A stretch of DNA of 15,329 bases from an uncultured Porphyromonas sp. (GCF_938046015.1 NZ_CALIXW010000015.1:1-15329); one strand, 5' to 3'. Positions 6,979 to 14,220 are shown, counted from the stretch's first letter. A program made the numbers and translations. Notes: generated by a model not told the origin, from the letters alone.

Positions 6979-7128
6979 GACCGTTTAAGAGCTCGTCGGC
7001 ATCCTGTAGCTGCTCTGCTGCTCCTTGGGGTCCGTGGGACGCCGTGCTGCGGCAGCGCTATTGGCGACGAGAGTTGGGTCTTTGTCTCTCCCGAAGCGTC
7101 CACGCTGGGACGAGGGAGGTATGAGTTT
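6920..7128 (-). ncRNA. Candidate structured small RNA gene, leftward, about 200 nt
   Basis: No convincing coding frame covers this gap, but a transcription unit can be read on the - strand. A -7 box TACCTTTG (7141-7134) would start RNA near 7128. The RNA can fold: CTCCC (7118-7114) pairs with GGGAG (7092-7088), enclosing CGTCC/GGACG (7112-7108 with 7101-7097) around a 6-nt loop. Then CTCGTCG (7071-7065) pairs with CGACGAG (6998-6992), and inside it TAGC-GC-TGC (7060-7052) pairs with GCAGCTA (7013-7007), leaving an internal bubble. It ends in a terminator (6978-6931) with a U-rich tail. It is not tRNA, tmRNA, RNase P or SRP RNA by any signature I can see. A 6S-like or Bacteroidales-specific Rfam RNA is possible. 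The fold is by eye. Confidence 0.5.
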
Positions 7129-7133
7129 CTCAG

Positions 7134-7166
7134 CAAAGGTACTACAATCTCCCTTTCCTACCTAAT
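7134..7166 (-). promoter_or_regulatory. Promoter for the candidate small RNA
   Basis: On the - strand TACCTTTG (7141-7134) matches the Bacteroidota -7 consensus TAnnTTTG. A partial -33 match, TTAG (7166-7163), lies 21 nt upstream. No coding start in a sensible place follows it: a reading frame opening with TTG at 7136 overlaps the box itself. That supports promotion of a non-coding transcript. Confidence 0.5.
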
Positions 7167-7310
7167 TGAGGGGAGGACGCTGCCCGCGTTTCCTTCTCGT
7201 TCACTCCTTCGGGGAAGCCGAGTAGGCTAGGGCTAAGCGGCTTAGATCCGAGAGCACTGCGTACTACTTAGAGGCTAGGGGGAGCTAACTGCCTTCGCTG
7301 GGCGAGTTCG

Positions 7311-7841
7311 CTACTTTTTGGGATGATCGGCGGGCTTGGGCTGAGCGGCACCCTTGTCGTGGGGAGGGAGGTCCTTGCGGTGCTTGGAGAAGAAGTCGCG
7401 GGCAAAGTCCTTGCAGGCGAAGGGTAGGCGCACGAGCTTATGCAGCGGCAGTAGGCCACGGCACTTGTTGTAGTAGGTCCGCTCCAGCTCGGCCTCCTGC
7501 ACGCTAGCGTTGAGCGTGTAGTCGAGGTGCTTCTCTAGCTCGGCATCGGTGAGGCTCTTGTCGCCCTGACGTATGCGCTTGCCTAGGGGAGCGCCTTCGC
7601 GCCAGAGCAGGTAGCGCTTCGTGTCCAGCTCGTCGAGGATGGGCATGATGTCCTTGGCCTCCTTCTCTGTGAGGCTGAGCTCCTTGATAAGGTAGGTGCG
7701 CTTGGCGCTGCGTATCTGCTGGTGGAAGGACTCGTGCTTGGGCTTGGCGGGGCGCTTGGGCTGCTGTGCCTCCAGCGGGCTGAGCCAAAGGGTAAGGGTG
7801 AGTAGGCTCAGTAGGGCGGTTCGTTGGGTCTTTGTCTTCAT
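7311..7841 (-). CDS. Spy/CpxP-like small periplasmic protein
   Basis: The product is 176 residues. A signal peptide (about 1-25, Leu/Thr-rich core, end PLEAQ) predicts a periplasmic location. The mature part is basic and helical. Residues 53-80 (KELSLTEKEAKDIMPILDEL then DTKRYLLW) resemble the helix-turn motif of Spy/CpxP and related Bacteroidota proteins found beside ECF sigma factors. The middle carries a conserved-looking RTYYNK (121-126) and a helix with KLVRL, and the tail (158-176) is Lys/Pro-rich and probably disordered. E. coli Spy and CpxP bind unfolded periplasmic proteins and CpxP damps an envelope-stress sensor; a similar role is plausible given the sigma and anti-sigma genes just upstream. 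The gene starts 25 nt after the probable anti-sigma gene. The family match is by pattern only. Confidence 0.6.
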   Translation of the reverse strand: MKTKTQRTALLSLLTLTLWLSPLEAQQPKRPAKPKHESFHQQIRSAKRTYLIKELSLTEKEAKDIMPILDELDTKRYLLWREGAPLGKRIRQGDKSLTDAELEKHLDYTLNASVQEAELERTYYNKCRGLLPLHKLVRLPFACKDFARDFFSKHRKDLPPHDKGAAQPKPADHPKK

Positions 7842-7866
7842 TCTGTCCTATGCTTCGAGACTTGTC

Positions 7867-8250
7867 CTATTCTTCTAGGGGCTGATCGCTGGCCTCCTCG
7901 CTGTACACGGCATCCACAGCCTCGAGGTAGCTGGCGTGGGCGCCGTAGTCACTATAGTAGCTGCGGTAGTCCTCGTCGTTGAGCTCTGCGGAAGCGAGCG
8001 TCGAGCTCGTCGGCTGCCCTTGCTGAGGCGCTAGAGCACGGATCAGGAGATTGAGCGAGATGAAGACCGCCGTTAGGTAGACGATGGGGCGTAGGCGTAT
8101 CCAGAGGCTCGGCTTGGGCTCCTCGGCCTCAGGCTCCTCCTCGGGGATCTGCGTGAGGATACGCTCCTCCAGCTGGGAGAAGTAGTCCTCGGGGACGCTG
8201 TAGTGCTGGCGGCTGTCCTCCGCCTGGGGTAGTTCGTGCTGCTTGTTCAT
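7867..8250 (-). CDS. Single-pass membrane protein, probable anti-sigma factor
   Basis: From the ATG at 8250 the product is 127 residues; the frame extends upstream to a TTG at 8298, but that stretch reads as non-coding leader. Residues 16-36 (QHYSVPEDYFSQLEERI then LTQIP) match the short N-terminal motif, VPxxYFxxLxxRI, seen in many Bacteroidota proteins encoded next to ECF sigma factors. An acidic stretch (37-46) precedes one membrane segment (about 53-73), then an acidic Tyr-rich C-terminal domain predicted periplasmic. It lacks the HxxxCxxC zinc motif of classical ZAS anti-sigma factors. It lies 60 nt after the ECF sigma gene and 25 nt before a periplasmic-protein gene. The anti-sigma role rests on position, topology and the short motif. 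Confidence 0.65.
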   Translation of the reverse strand: MNKQHELPQAEDSRQHYSVPEDYFSQLEERILTQIPEEEPEAEEPKPSLWIRLRPIVYLTAVFISLNLLIRALAPQQGQPTSSTLASAELNDEDYRSYYSDYGAHASYLEAVDAVYSEEASDQPLEE

Positions 8251-8310
8251 AGACACTGGTGGAGGCGCGTGCTGCCTCTCGTAGTTGAGACAAGGCAAAG
8301 GGGCTAAGGT

Positions 8311-8880
8311 TTAGTCACTGCTCTTGAGCTGCTCGGTGACCTTTTTCATCGCTAGGTGATAGGAGGCCTTGAGCGCGCCCTCGCTGGTGCCGGTGAGGGC
8401 AGCCATCTCCTCGTAGGGCATCTCGTCATAGTAGCGTAGACGGAAGACGAGTTGCTGCTTGGGCGGAAGGCTAAGCAGTGCCTTCTGGAAGCGGAGTTCG
8501 GCCTCGTCGGCGTCGAAGTACTCGTCCGCCACCAGCCGTCCCAGCAGGTAGCTGGCCTCCTCGTCGCTGCCGGCGTCGACACGCTGCTCCTCCTCGCTGC
8601 GCCGCTTCTTAATGAAGTTCAGCGCCTCATAGGTGGCGATGCGGTAGAGCCAGGTCGAGACCTTGGCCTCGCCTCTGAAGCCGCCGATGGCCTCCCAGGC
8701 CTTGATGAAGGTGTTCTGCACCAGGTCGTCGGCGTCCTCGTGTACGTAGACCATGCGGCGTATCTGCCAGTAGATCTGCTTGGAGTAGAGGCGTACGACG
8801 GTGGCGAAGGCGCTGCGGCGTGTCGCGGGATCGGCGAGCTGGCGCTGCAGCTCTTCCTCGGTGATGGTCGGGTGGGGCAT
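8311..8880 (-). CDS. ECF (group 4) RNA polymerase sigma-70 factor, RpoE-like
   Basis: The product is 189 residues, the usual ECF length. Region 2 spans about 24-95 and contains the core-binding signature DADDLVQNTFIKAW (49-62) and then FRGEAKVSTWLYRIATYEAL (68-87). Region 4 spans about 128-182, with LSLPPKQQLVFRLRYYDEMP then YEEMAALTGTSEGALKASYH as the helix-turn-helix that reads the -35 region. A linker rich in Glu/Asp lies between. Region 3 is absent, as expected. The ATG at 8880 lies six bases after the Clp ATPase stop codon, so translation is probably coupled and the gene is part of the leftward operon. The downstream membrane protein is the likely anti-sigma partner. Target promoters are not evident in this window. 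Confidence 0.95.
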   Translation of the reverse strand: MPHPTITEEELQRQLADPATRRSAFATVVRLYSKQIYWQIRRMVYVHEDADDLVQNTFIKAWEAIGGFRGEAKVSTWLYRIATYEALNFIKKRRSEEEQRVDAGSDEEASYLLGRLVADEYFDADEAELRFQKALLSLPPKQQLVFRLRYYDEMPYEEMAALTGTSEGALKASYHLAMKKVTEQLKSSD

Positions 8881-8886
8881 GGAGGC

Positions 8887-11529
8887 TTAGTCTACGATCC
8901 CTGGGGTGATCTCATAGTGTAGGGCGCCGTCACGGAGGCTGATGACGAGGCTCTGCCCTGGCTGCAGCTGCTCGCTCAGGATGTAGTCCATCAGCGGATC
9001 CTCTACCTCACGGCGTAGGCGGCGGCGCAGCGGGCGAGCCCCCTGCGCGCGGTCGGTCTCGTGCAGGGCGAGCCACTGGCGCGCCTCGGAGGTGAGGCTG
9101 AGGCCGTAGCCGAGGGTGCGGACACGCTCGATGAGCGGTCGCAGCTCGAGGGCAAGGATTTCGGTGAGCGTAGCATCATCCAGCGGAGCGAAGGTGATGA
9201 ACTCATCGACGCGGCCGATGAACTCTGGGCTGAAGCGACGCCCCAGCGCCTTGCGCACGATGGCCTCGCTTCGCCTACCGCTGTCCTCGGGCGTATAGCC
9301 CAGTCCGTGGGCAAAGTCCTTGGCCTCGCGCGAACCGATATTGCTCGTCATGATGATGATCGTGTGGCGGAAGTCCACGACTTGCCCCTCCGTATCCGTC
9401 AGGCGCCCGTCCTCCAGCAGCTGCAGGAGGATGTTGTACACATCGGGGTGCGCCTTCTCCAGCTCGTCCAGCAGGATGATGCGGTAGGGCTTGGTGCGTA
9501 CAGGCTCGGTCAGCTCCCCTCCCTTACCATAACCTATATAGCCTGGGGGTGCGCCGATGAGGCGTGTCACAGCGAAGGCCTCGGCGAATTCACTCATATC
9601 TATACGTACCATGGCGTCCTCGCTGCCGAAGAGCTCCCGCGCGAGCGTCTTCGCTAGATAGGTCTTACCCACCCCCGTTGGCCCAAGGAAGAAGAAGGAG
9701 GCGGGACGCTGCTCGTCGCCGAGGCCGAGGCGTGCGCGCTGTATCGTGTGGGCGATGCGTAGGACGGCCTCGTCCTGCCCCAGTACCTGCGCCTTGAGCC
9801 GCTCGGGGAGGCGGCGCAGCTGCTCCAGCTCGCCCTTGGTCGAGATACGCTCCAGCGGCAGCTGCGTCAGCTGTGCCACGGCCTTGTAGAGGTCCTCGGG
9901 GTAGAGGCGTCGCTTGGAGCGCACGCCGCTGCGGGGCAGGCTGCCTACCCTGAGACGCGTGATCGTGGCGGCGCGCTCGAGGAGCTCGATGAGGGCGTGG
10001 GGCTGGGGCAGGTGCCCCAGATAGCGATCGCAGAGCGCGTAGATCAGCTCCTGCTCCTCAGGCTTGATGTCGATCTGATAGGCCTTGCGCAGCTCGTGCA
10101 GGCTCTGGTGCATCATGCGCTGGCGGCCTTCGCCCTTGGGGAGGGGCTCGAGCATGATGGGCTCGAGGAGGCTGCGGGCGATGCTATTGCTCTCGGTGAT
10201 CTGTCGGTAGCCCTCGGGGCTCGTGGTCGCGACGAAGGGGATGCGCAGCTCGCGGGCGTAGAGTAGCAGCGGCGTCAGGAGCTCGATACCCTGCGTCCTG
10301 CGGCTGACGAAGTACTCCAGCCCGTCGATGAGCAGCAGCACCTCGGGGTGGCGGCGCATACGGCCGATGATCTGCTGCAGGGCGAGCTCGTGGCTGCCGT
10401 ACTCGAGGAAGCTGTCCTGTAGCCTGGCGAAGTCTAGGAGCAGGCAGGCCTCGTAAGGGAAGCCCTCCGGGACGCAGCGCTGCTCGATGTCTAGTGCTAG
10501 GCGTAGCAGTAGGGCGGTCTTGCCCACGTGGGCAGGTCCTACGAGCAGTGGGATGCACAGCCGCTGGCGTATCAAGGCCTGCTTGAGCTGATCCAGCTCC
10601 TCCCCTCGCTGTAGCGGGGTGGGGAGCTGGTATTCGTTGAGGCAGGGGCTAAGGAGTCGAATGACTTCGCCTAAGGGCTGCAGCGCCCCTGACTGACGGT
10701 GCTCGTGACGCAGGCGCTGCTCCTCGGGGCTCTCGGCCGTGTCCCCCTCTGCGTCAGCGCTATCCTTCCCAGACTCATCCTCGTCTGCGGGGCTGGTGCC
10801 GAGCAGGCGTGTGAGTAGGTCCTGTGCCTCTCGTCCGCGGAGCTCATGGACCTCGGGGCGACGCTTGCCGTGCGTGTCGGCGGCCGCCCCCTTACGCGGG
10901 GCGATGATGCTGATCTTGCTGATGCCGATGGGGAAGTCGGGGTCGGCGATGAGGCGCTTGAGTTCGTCTAGTGGACTGACGGGCTGCTCCTCGAGGGCTG
11001 CGGGCGTACTGGCGTCCTCCTCGTGCTGCTCGGCGGCCTCGGCCTGTGTGGGGGCAGAGGCTGGGGCTTGGCTAAGGCGCTGCTTGATCTCGCCGAGGCG
11101 CTGCTGCCAGCTCTCGGGGATCTGCCCTGCGCTGAGGTAGTCGCTGAGGAAGGTGTAGGACTCGCTGTAGTAGATACTCAGCAGCAGGTGCAGGGGGCTG
11201 ATGGCCGAGTTGTCCAGTATGGTGCAGATACGTGCGGCACGTGCCAGTACCTCGTGCGCCTCGATACTGTAGATGGAGGCCTCGCCCATGGGCTCCTCCT
11301 CGCGGCTGGCCTCCTCGGGGCGGGCGGCGATCTGCGTCTCGAGGGCTGTCATCAGCTGGGCGCTGGAGACCCCGAGTTCGCTCAGTACGTTGATGGCGGT
11401 ACTGGTCCCCTCCTTGAGGATACCCCAGAGGAGTAGCTCAGGCGTGATCTCGCTGCGGCCGAGCTGGAGGGCCTGCTCGGTGGCGAGCTCGAGGGTGGAG
11501 CGGAAGGTGTCCGTATAGTTGTACTTCAT
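8887..11529 (-). CDS. clpC: ClpC-like Clp/Hsp100 AAA+ ATPase with degenerate first ATPase module
   Basis: From ATG at 11529 the product is 880 residues; an earlier ATG at 11610 would overlap the preceding gene and adds an unrelated 27-residue tail. Residues 1-150 are a Clp N-domain (YTDTFRSTLELATEQALQLG). Residues 151-290 form an unusually long acidic, Ala/Glu-rich linker. D1 keeps Walker A GPAHVGKT (331-338), but Walker B reads LLLIDGLEY (398-406), with Gly403 where the catalytic Glu should be, and the arginine-finger segment is altered (SIARSLLEP). The coiled-coil M domain is much reduced. D2 is intact: GPTGVGKT (616-623), pore loop GYIGYG (663-668), Walker B LLDELEK (686-692), ARPLRR (831-836). 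LGY (743-745) sits where ClpP-binding loops carry a [LIV]GF tripeptide. It is 46 nt downstream of the ABC exporter gene. ClpB is excluded by domain layout. Confidence 0.85.
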   Translation of the reverse strand: MKYNYTDTFRSTLELATEQALQLGRSEITPELLLWGILKEGTSTAINVLSELGVSSAQLMTALETQIAARPEEASREEEPMGEASIYSIEAHEVLARAARICTILDNSAISPLHLLLSIYYSESYTFLSDYLSAGQIPESWQQRLGEIKQRLSQAPASAPTQAEAAEQHEEDASTPAALEEQPVSPLDELKRLIADPDFPIGISKISIIAPRKGAAADTHGKRRPEVHELRGREAQDLLTRLLGTSPADEDESGKDSADAEGDTAESPEEQRLRHEHRQSGALQPLGEVIRLLSPCLNEYQLPTPLQRGEELDQLKQALIRQRLCIPLLVGPAHVGKTALLLRLALDIEQRCVPEGFPYEACLLLDFARLQDSFLEYGSHELALQQIIGRMRRHPEVLLLIDGLEYFVSRRTQGIELLTPLLLYARELRIPFVATTSPEGYRQITESNSIARSLLEPIMLEPLPKGEGRQRMMHQSLHELRKAYQIDIKPEEQELIYALCDRYLGHLPQPHALIELLERAATITRLRVGSLPRSGVRSKRRLYPEDLYKAVAQLTQLPLERISTKGELEQLRRLPERLKAQVLGQDEAVLRIAHTIQRARLGLGDEQRPASFFFLGPTGVGKTYLAKTLARELFGSEDAMVRIDMSEFAEAFAVTRLIGAPPGYIGYGKGGELTEPVRTKPYRIILLDELEKAHPDVYNILLQLLEDGRLTDTEGQVVDFRHTIIIMTSNIGSREAKDFAHGLGYTPEDSGRRSEAIVRKALGRRFSPEFIGRVDEFITFAPLDDATLTEILALELRPLIERVRTLGYGLSLTSEARQWLALHETDRAQGARPLRRRLRREVEDPLMDYILSEQLQPGQSLVISLRDGALHYEITPGIVD

Positions 11530-11575
11530 AGCGACTGTCTGCTTTAGGAGAAGGGGCGGGGGCCCAGCTCGGGGG

Positions 11576-13432
11576 CTAGCCCTGTACCTGGATGGCGTGG
11601 AGACGAGCATAGTGCCCGCCGAGGCTGAGGAGCTCCTCGTGTGTCCCCTGCTCTACGATGCGCCCTGCATCGACCACACAGATCAGGTCGGCGTGGATGA
11701 TGGTGGAGAGGCGGTGGGCGATGACGATGGTCGTACGCCCCGTCATCAGGCGGTCGAGGGCGCTCTGCACGAGGCGCTCGCTCTTGGTGTCGAGGGCTGA
11801 GGTAGCCTCGTCGAGGATGAGGATGGGCGGATTCTTGTACACGGCGCGTGCGATGCTGAGACGTTGGCGTTGGCCGCCCGAGAGCTTGCCCCCGCGGTCG
11901 CCGATATTGGTGTCGTAGCCCTCGGGGAGCTCGTCGACGAACTCATCCGCGTGCGCCACCGCGGCGGCGCGCTTGACCTCCTCAAGGCTAGCGTCACGCA
12001 CGCCGAAGGCGATGTTGTCGAAGACCGAGGCGTTGAAGAGGATGGGCTCCTGATTGACATTGCCCATCAGCCCGCGCAGCTCGTGCAGCGAGACCTCGCG
12101 GATGTCGGTGCCGTCGATGGTGATGTGCCCCTCTACGACGTCGTAGAAGCGCGGGATGAGGTCGACCAGCGTGGACTTACCCGAGCCCGAGTGCCCGACC
12201 AGCGCAACGGTCTGCCCCTTCTTGATCGTGAGGTTGACGTCGCGCAGCACCCATTCGTCCTCGTAGCGGAAGGAGACCTGCTCGAGCTTGATCTCGCGGT
12301 CGAAGTGCAGCTCCTTCGGCTCGGCGGGCTCCAGGATATTACTCTCGGCCTGCAGGATCTTGTCGATGCGCTGCATGGAGGCCATCCCGCGACGGATGTC
12401 GTAGATGCCCTTGCTGAGCTCCTTGAGGGGGTTGATGAGGCTGTAGAAGATGACCAGATAGTAGATGAAGGCCGAGGCGTTCATCCCGCTCTCATGGTTG
12501 ATGATCAGCGTGCCCCCGTACCAGAGGACGATGGCGATGGTCATCGTGCCGAGGAACTCGCTCATCGGGTGCGCCAGCTGCTGGCGGCGCATCACGCCCA
12601 TCACGGTGCGGCGGAAGCGCTCGTTGCTCCCCTCGAAGCGCTCCGACACGTAGCGCTCGGCGCGGAAGGCCTTGACGATGCGCAGCCCTCCGAGGGTCTC
12701 CTCGACCTGGCTGATGAGCTCGCCCCACAGCGTCTGCGCCTCGAGGCTATTGCGCTTGAGGCTCTTGCCCACACGCCCCATGACGAAGCCCGCCAGTGGC
12801 AGGACGAGGAAGACGAAGAGCGTGAGGCGCCAGCTCAGGACGAGCATACTACCGAGGTAGATGATGATGAGGATGGGATTCTTGAGCAGGAGGTCGAGGG
12901 AGCTCATCACCGAGTTCTCCACCTCGCCGACGTCCCCCGTGATGCGTGCCAGCACGTCACCCTTGCGCTCCTCGCTGAAGAAGCCCAGCGGCAGGGCGAG
13001 GATCTTGCTGTTGAGCTGATTCCTTAGGTCGCGCACCACGCCCGTACGTATGGGCACGAGGAAGTACATCCCGAGGTAGGTGGCCCCCACCTTGAGGAAG
13101 GTCATCACCGTCAGGTATACCCCCAGTATAATTAAGGTATAGGAAGCCCCCTCGCGCTCGATGAGCGAGGAGACGAAGTAGGCAAAGTTGTGCGAGGCTA
13201 CCTTCGTGAGGCGGCCCCAGTCCTCGGCGCGACTGAGGTCGATGCTCGACCAGGGGATGAAGGTCGTCACACGCTCCTCGATCTGGAAGAGGATGTTGAG
13301 GATGGGCATCACCAGCGAGAAGGCCAGGAGGTTGAGCAGGGCGCCCAGTATGTTGAAGACTACAGCTAGCGACAGATAGCCCTTGTAGAAGGGGGCTATG
13401 AAGCGCCTTAGGAGTAGGAGTATATCTTTCAT
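11576..13432 (-). CDS. MsbA-type ABC exporter, fused permease and ATPase
   Basis: The 618-residue half-transporter works as a dimer in the inner membrane. The membrane domain (about 1-340) has roughly six segments, near 20-45, 97-125, 180-200, 202-220, 295-310 and 320-340, with the conserved coupling region PLGFFSEERKGDVLARITGD (148-167). The nucleotide-binding domain holds Walker A GHSGSGKST (413-421), Q-loop Gln461, signature LSGGQRQR (517-524), Walker B ILILDEATSALD (537-548) and the H-loop His573. All catalytic residues are intact. Relatives include MsbA lipid flippase and peptide or drug exporters; sequence alone does not settle the substrate. It is the first gene of the leftward operon, with a -7 box about 113 nt upstream, and is followed by the Clp ATPase gene after 46 nt. 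Confidence 0.9.
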   Translation of the reverse strand: MKDILLLLRRFIAPFYKGYLSLAVVFNILGALLNLLAFSLVMPILNILFQIEERVTTFIPWSSIDLSRAEDWGRLTKVASHNFAYFVSSLIEREGASYTLIILGVYLTVMTFLKVGATYLGMYFLVPIRTGVVRDLRNQLNSKILALPLGFFSEERKGDVLARITGDVGEVENSVMSSLDLLLKNPILIIIYLGSMLVLSWRLTLFVFLVLPLAGFVMGRVGKSLKRNSLEAQTLWGELISQVEETLGGLRIVKAFRAERYVSERFEGSNERFRRTVMGVMRRQQLAHPMSEFLGTMTIAIVLWYGGTLIINHESGMNASAFIYYLVIFYSLINPLKELSKGIYDIRRGMASMQRIDKILQAESNILEPAEPKELHFDREIKLEQVSFRYEDEWVLRDVNLTIKKGQTVALVGHSGSGKSTLVDLIPRFYDVVEGHITIDGTDIREVSLHELRGLMGNVNQEPILFNASVFDNIAFGVRDASLEEVKRAAAVAHADEFVDELPEGYDTNIGDRGGKLSGGQRQRLSIARAVYKNPPILILDEATSALDTKSERLVQSALDRLMTGRTTIVIAHRLSTIIHADLICVVDAGRIVEQGTHEELLSLGGHYARLHAIQVQG

Positions 13433-13544
13433 CTAAATGCTCGGCCTCGGGTGGGGGAGGGCGCTGCGCTCGCTTCGGGCGCTGGCTCGTCGCTGCCCCT
13501 GCCTAGGCTGTCTATTATATATCTAATGTATAACTACTATAAAT

Positions 13545-13572
13545 CAAAGATACGATAATCAGCGTAAACCAA
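13545..13572 (-). promoter_or_regulatory. Promoter of the ABC exporter-clp-sigma operon
   Basis: On the - strand TATCTTTG (13552-13545) is a perfect Bacteroidota -7 box. A -33 candidate, TTG (13572-13570), lies 17 nt upstream, slightly close. The leader to the ATG at 13432 would be about 100 nt, AT-rich at first and including the 8-bp palindrome GCCTAGGC (13501-13508). This looks like a housekeeping-type promoter; no separate promoter for the sigma factor was seen inside the operon. Confidence 0.6.
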
Positions 13573-13688
13573 TCGCGCCAAGCCGCCCGCCGCGCCTGCC
13601 TCCCGAGGCTCTGGGCTGGGCTTAGGGTCGAAGGTCGGCCGCACCTCGTCTTGCTTGCGGCCTGCTTCGCCTTGTGTCGGCCGTCCGT

Positions 13689-13776
13689 GACTGCTATCCC
13701 TCGGCGTGGTGACGGACGTCAGTCAGCGCTCTGAGGGGCGTCAGTGGGGCGGCTGACTGATGTCGGTGGGCGAGGA
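13689..13776. repeat. Array of four degenerate 22-bp tandem repeats (array B)
   Basis: Four units of exactly 22 bp start at 13689, 13711, 13733 and 13755. Unit 1 begins GACTGCTATCCCTC and matches units 1-2 of array A; unit 2 begins GACGGACGTC, as in unit 3 of array A, and ends TCAGCGCTCT like unit 1 of array A. Units 3 and 4 are more diverged (GAGGGGCGTC, GACTGATGTC). All keep GA at positions 1-2 and TC at 9-10. The array sits between divergent transcription units, about 220 bp before the first rRNA promoter. Confidence 0.75.
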
Positions 13777-13993
13777 CTGCCTTGTCTCTGTGGTAGCTGC
13801 TACCTATTATATAAGGGTACGACGAATTATAAACAGGCTAGCACTTCTTGTCTCAGAGCTCTACTTCCATTCTTCTCGTCGGCTTCTCTTTTCCCGGCCT
13901 CGCCGTGCTGTGAGCCCAGTCGAAGCGCTGTCCTCGCCTTGTTCCCGCCTCCCTAATCCCCTTATATGACCGCACTTGCGCACGATTTTTTCT

Positions 13994-14031
13994 TTTGATT
14001 TGGATTGTATTCAGGAAAAGCTCTATCTTTG
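13994..14031 (+). promoter_or_regulatory. rRNA operon promoter P1
   Basis: TATCTTTG at 14024-14031 is a perfect -7 box. TTTG at 13999-14002 lies 21 nt upstream as a -33 box; another TTTG is at 13994-13997. It shares the stretch AAAAGCTCT-ATCTTTGCA with P2 located 136 bp downstream. Position and strength fit the distal of two tandem rRNA promoters. Confidence 0.8.
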
Positions 14032-14133
14032 CAACCGCAAACCGAGCGAGGGGCGCGACAGAAATGAGATACGATAGCGAGGCTGGCTGACGATTAAGTC
14101 GCAGCAAGACGCAGAGCAAAGGATCACCGCGCT

Positions 14134-14167
14134 GATTTGGTGGTTTGGATAAAAGCTCTTATCTTTG
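14134..14167 (+). promoter_or_regulatory. rRNA operon promoter P2
   Basis: TATCTTTG at 14160-14167 with TTTG at 14136-14139, 20 nt upstream, forms a near-ideal Bacteroidota promoter. The element repeats P1 closely: GATTTGG, then AAAAGCTC and TTATCTTTGCA. Transcripts would carry a leader of about 230 nt before mature 16S rRNA. Confidence 0.8.
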
Positions 14168-14220
14168 CACTCGCAATCAAAAAAAACGGGCAGCTAAGCT
14201 GAGAGACGCTTACTGACTGA

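Larger units (their letters stand above)
13433..13993. other. Intergenic region between divergent ABC operon and rRNA operon
   Basis: Apart from the ABC promoter and the 22-bp array listed separately, I see no gene here. Short frames between 13744 and 13969 have no recognisable family or plausible start. A perfect inverted repeat GGTAGC-T-GCTACC occupies 13792-13804 and is followed by an AT-rich stretch (tattatataag, 13805-13815). The stretch 13820-13980 is C/T-rich with no structure I can support. Confidence 0.5.

Noticed and set aside
6920..7128. The candidate RNA as SRP RNA, tmRNA, RNase P or tRNA
   Set aside because: I looked for the SRP GGAA/AGCAG apical hairpin, tmRNA ends, RNase P core motifs and a tRNA T-arm with CCA; none is convincing.
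6955..7230. A 91-codon + strand frame and a 73-codon - strand frame in the glutamine synthetase downstream gap
   Set aside because: One begins inside the terminator hairpin, the other begins with TTG on the promoter box; neither resembles a protein family. The RNA gene reading explains more.
8251..8298. An extended start (TTG at 8298) for the anti-sigma candidate
   Set aside because: The ATG at 8250 gives a normal N-terminus right before the conserved motif; the 16 extra residues have no resemblance to the family.
11530..11610. An N-terminal extension of the Clp ATPase starting at 11610
   Set aside because: The extra 27 residues are Pro/Arg-rich, overlap the end of the ABC exporter gene, and precede the normal Clp N-domain start at the ATG at 11529.
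11864..13027. A 387-codon open frame antisense to the ABC exporter gene
   Set aside because: It is low in meaningful motifs, rich in Asp/Glu/Val/Leu as expected from the complement of this gene, and the opposite strand encodes a complete ABC transporter.
13853..14119. An 88-codon - strand frame over the rRNA promoter P1
   Set aside because: It runs across a strong promoter on the other strand, has no family resemblance and no plausible start context.
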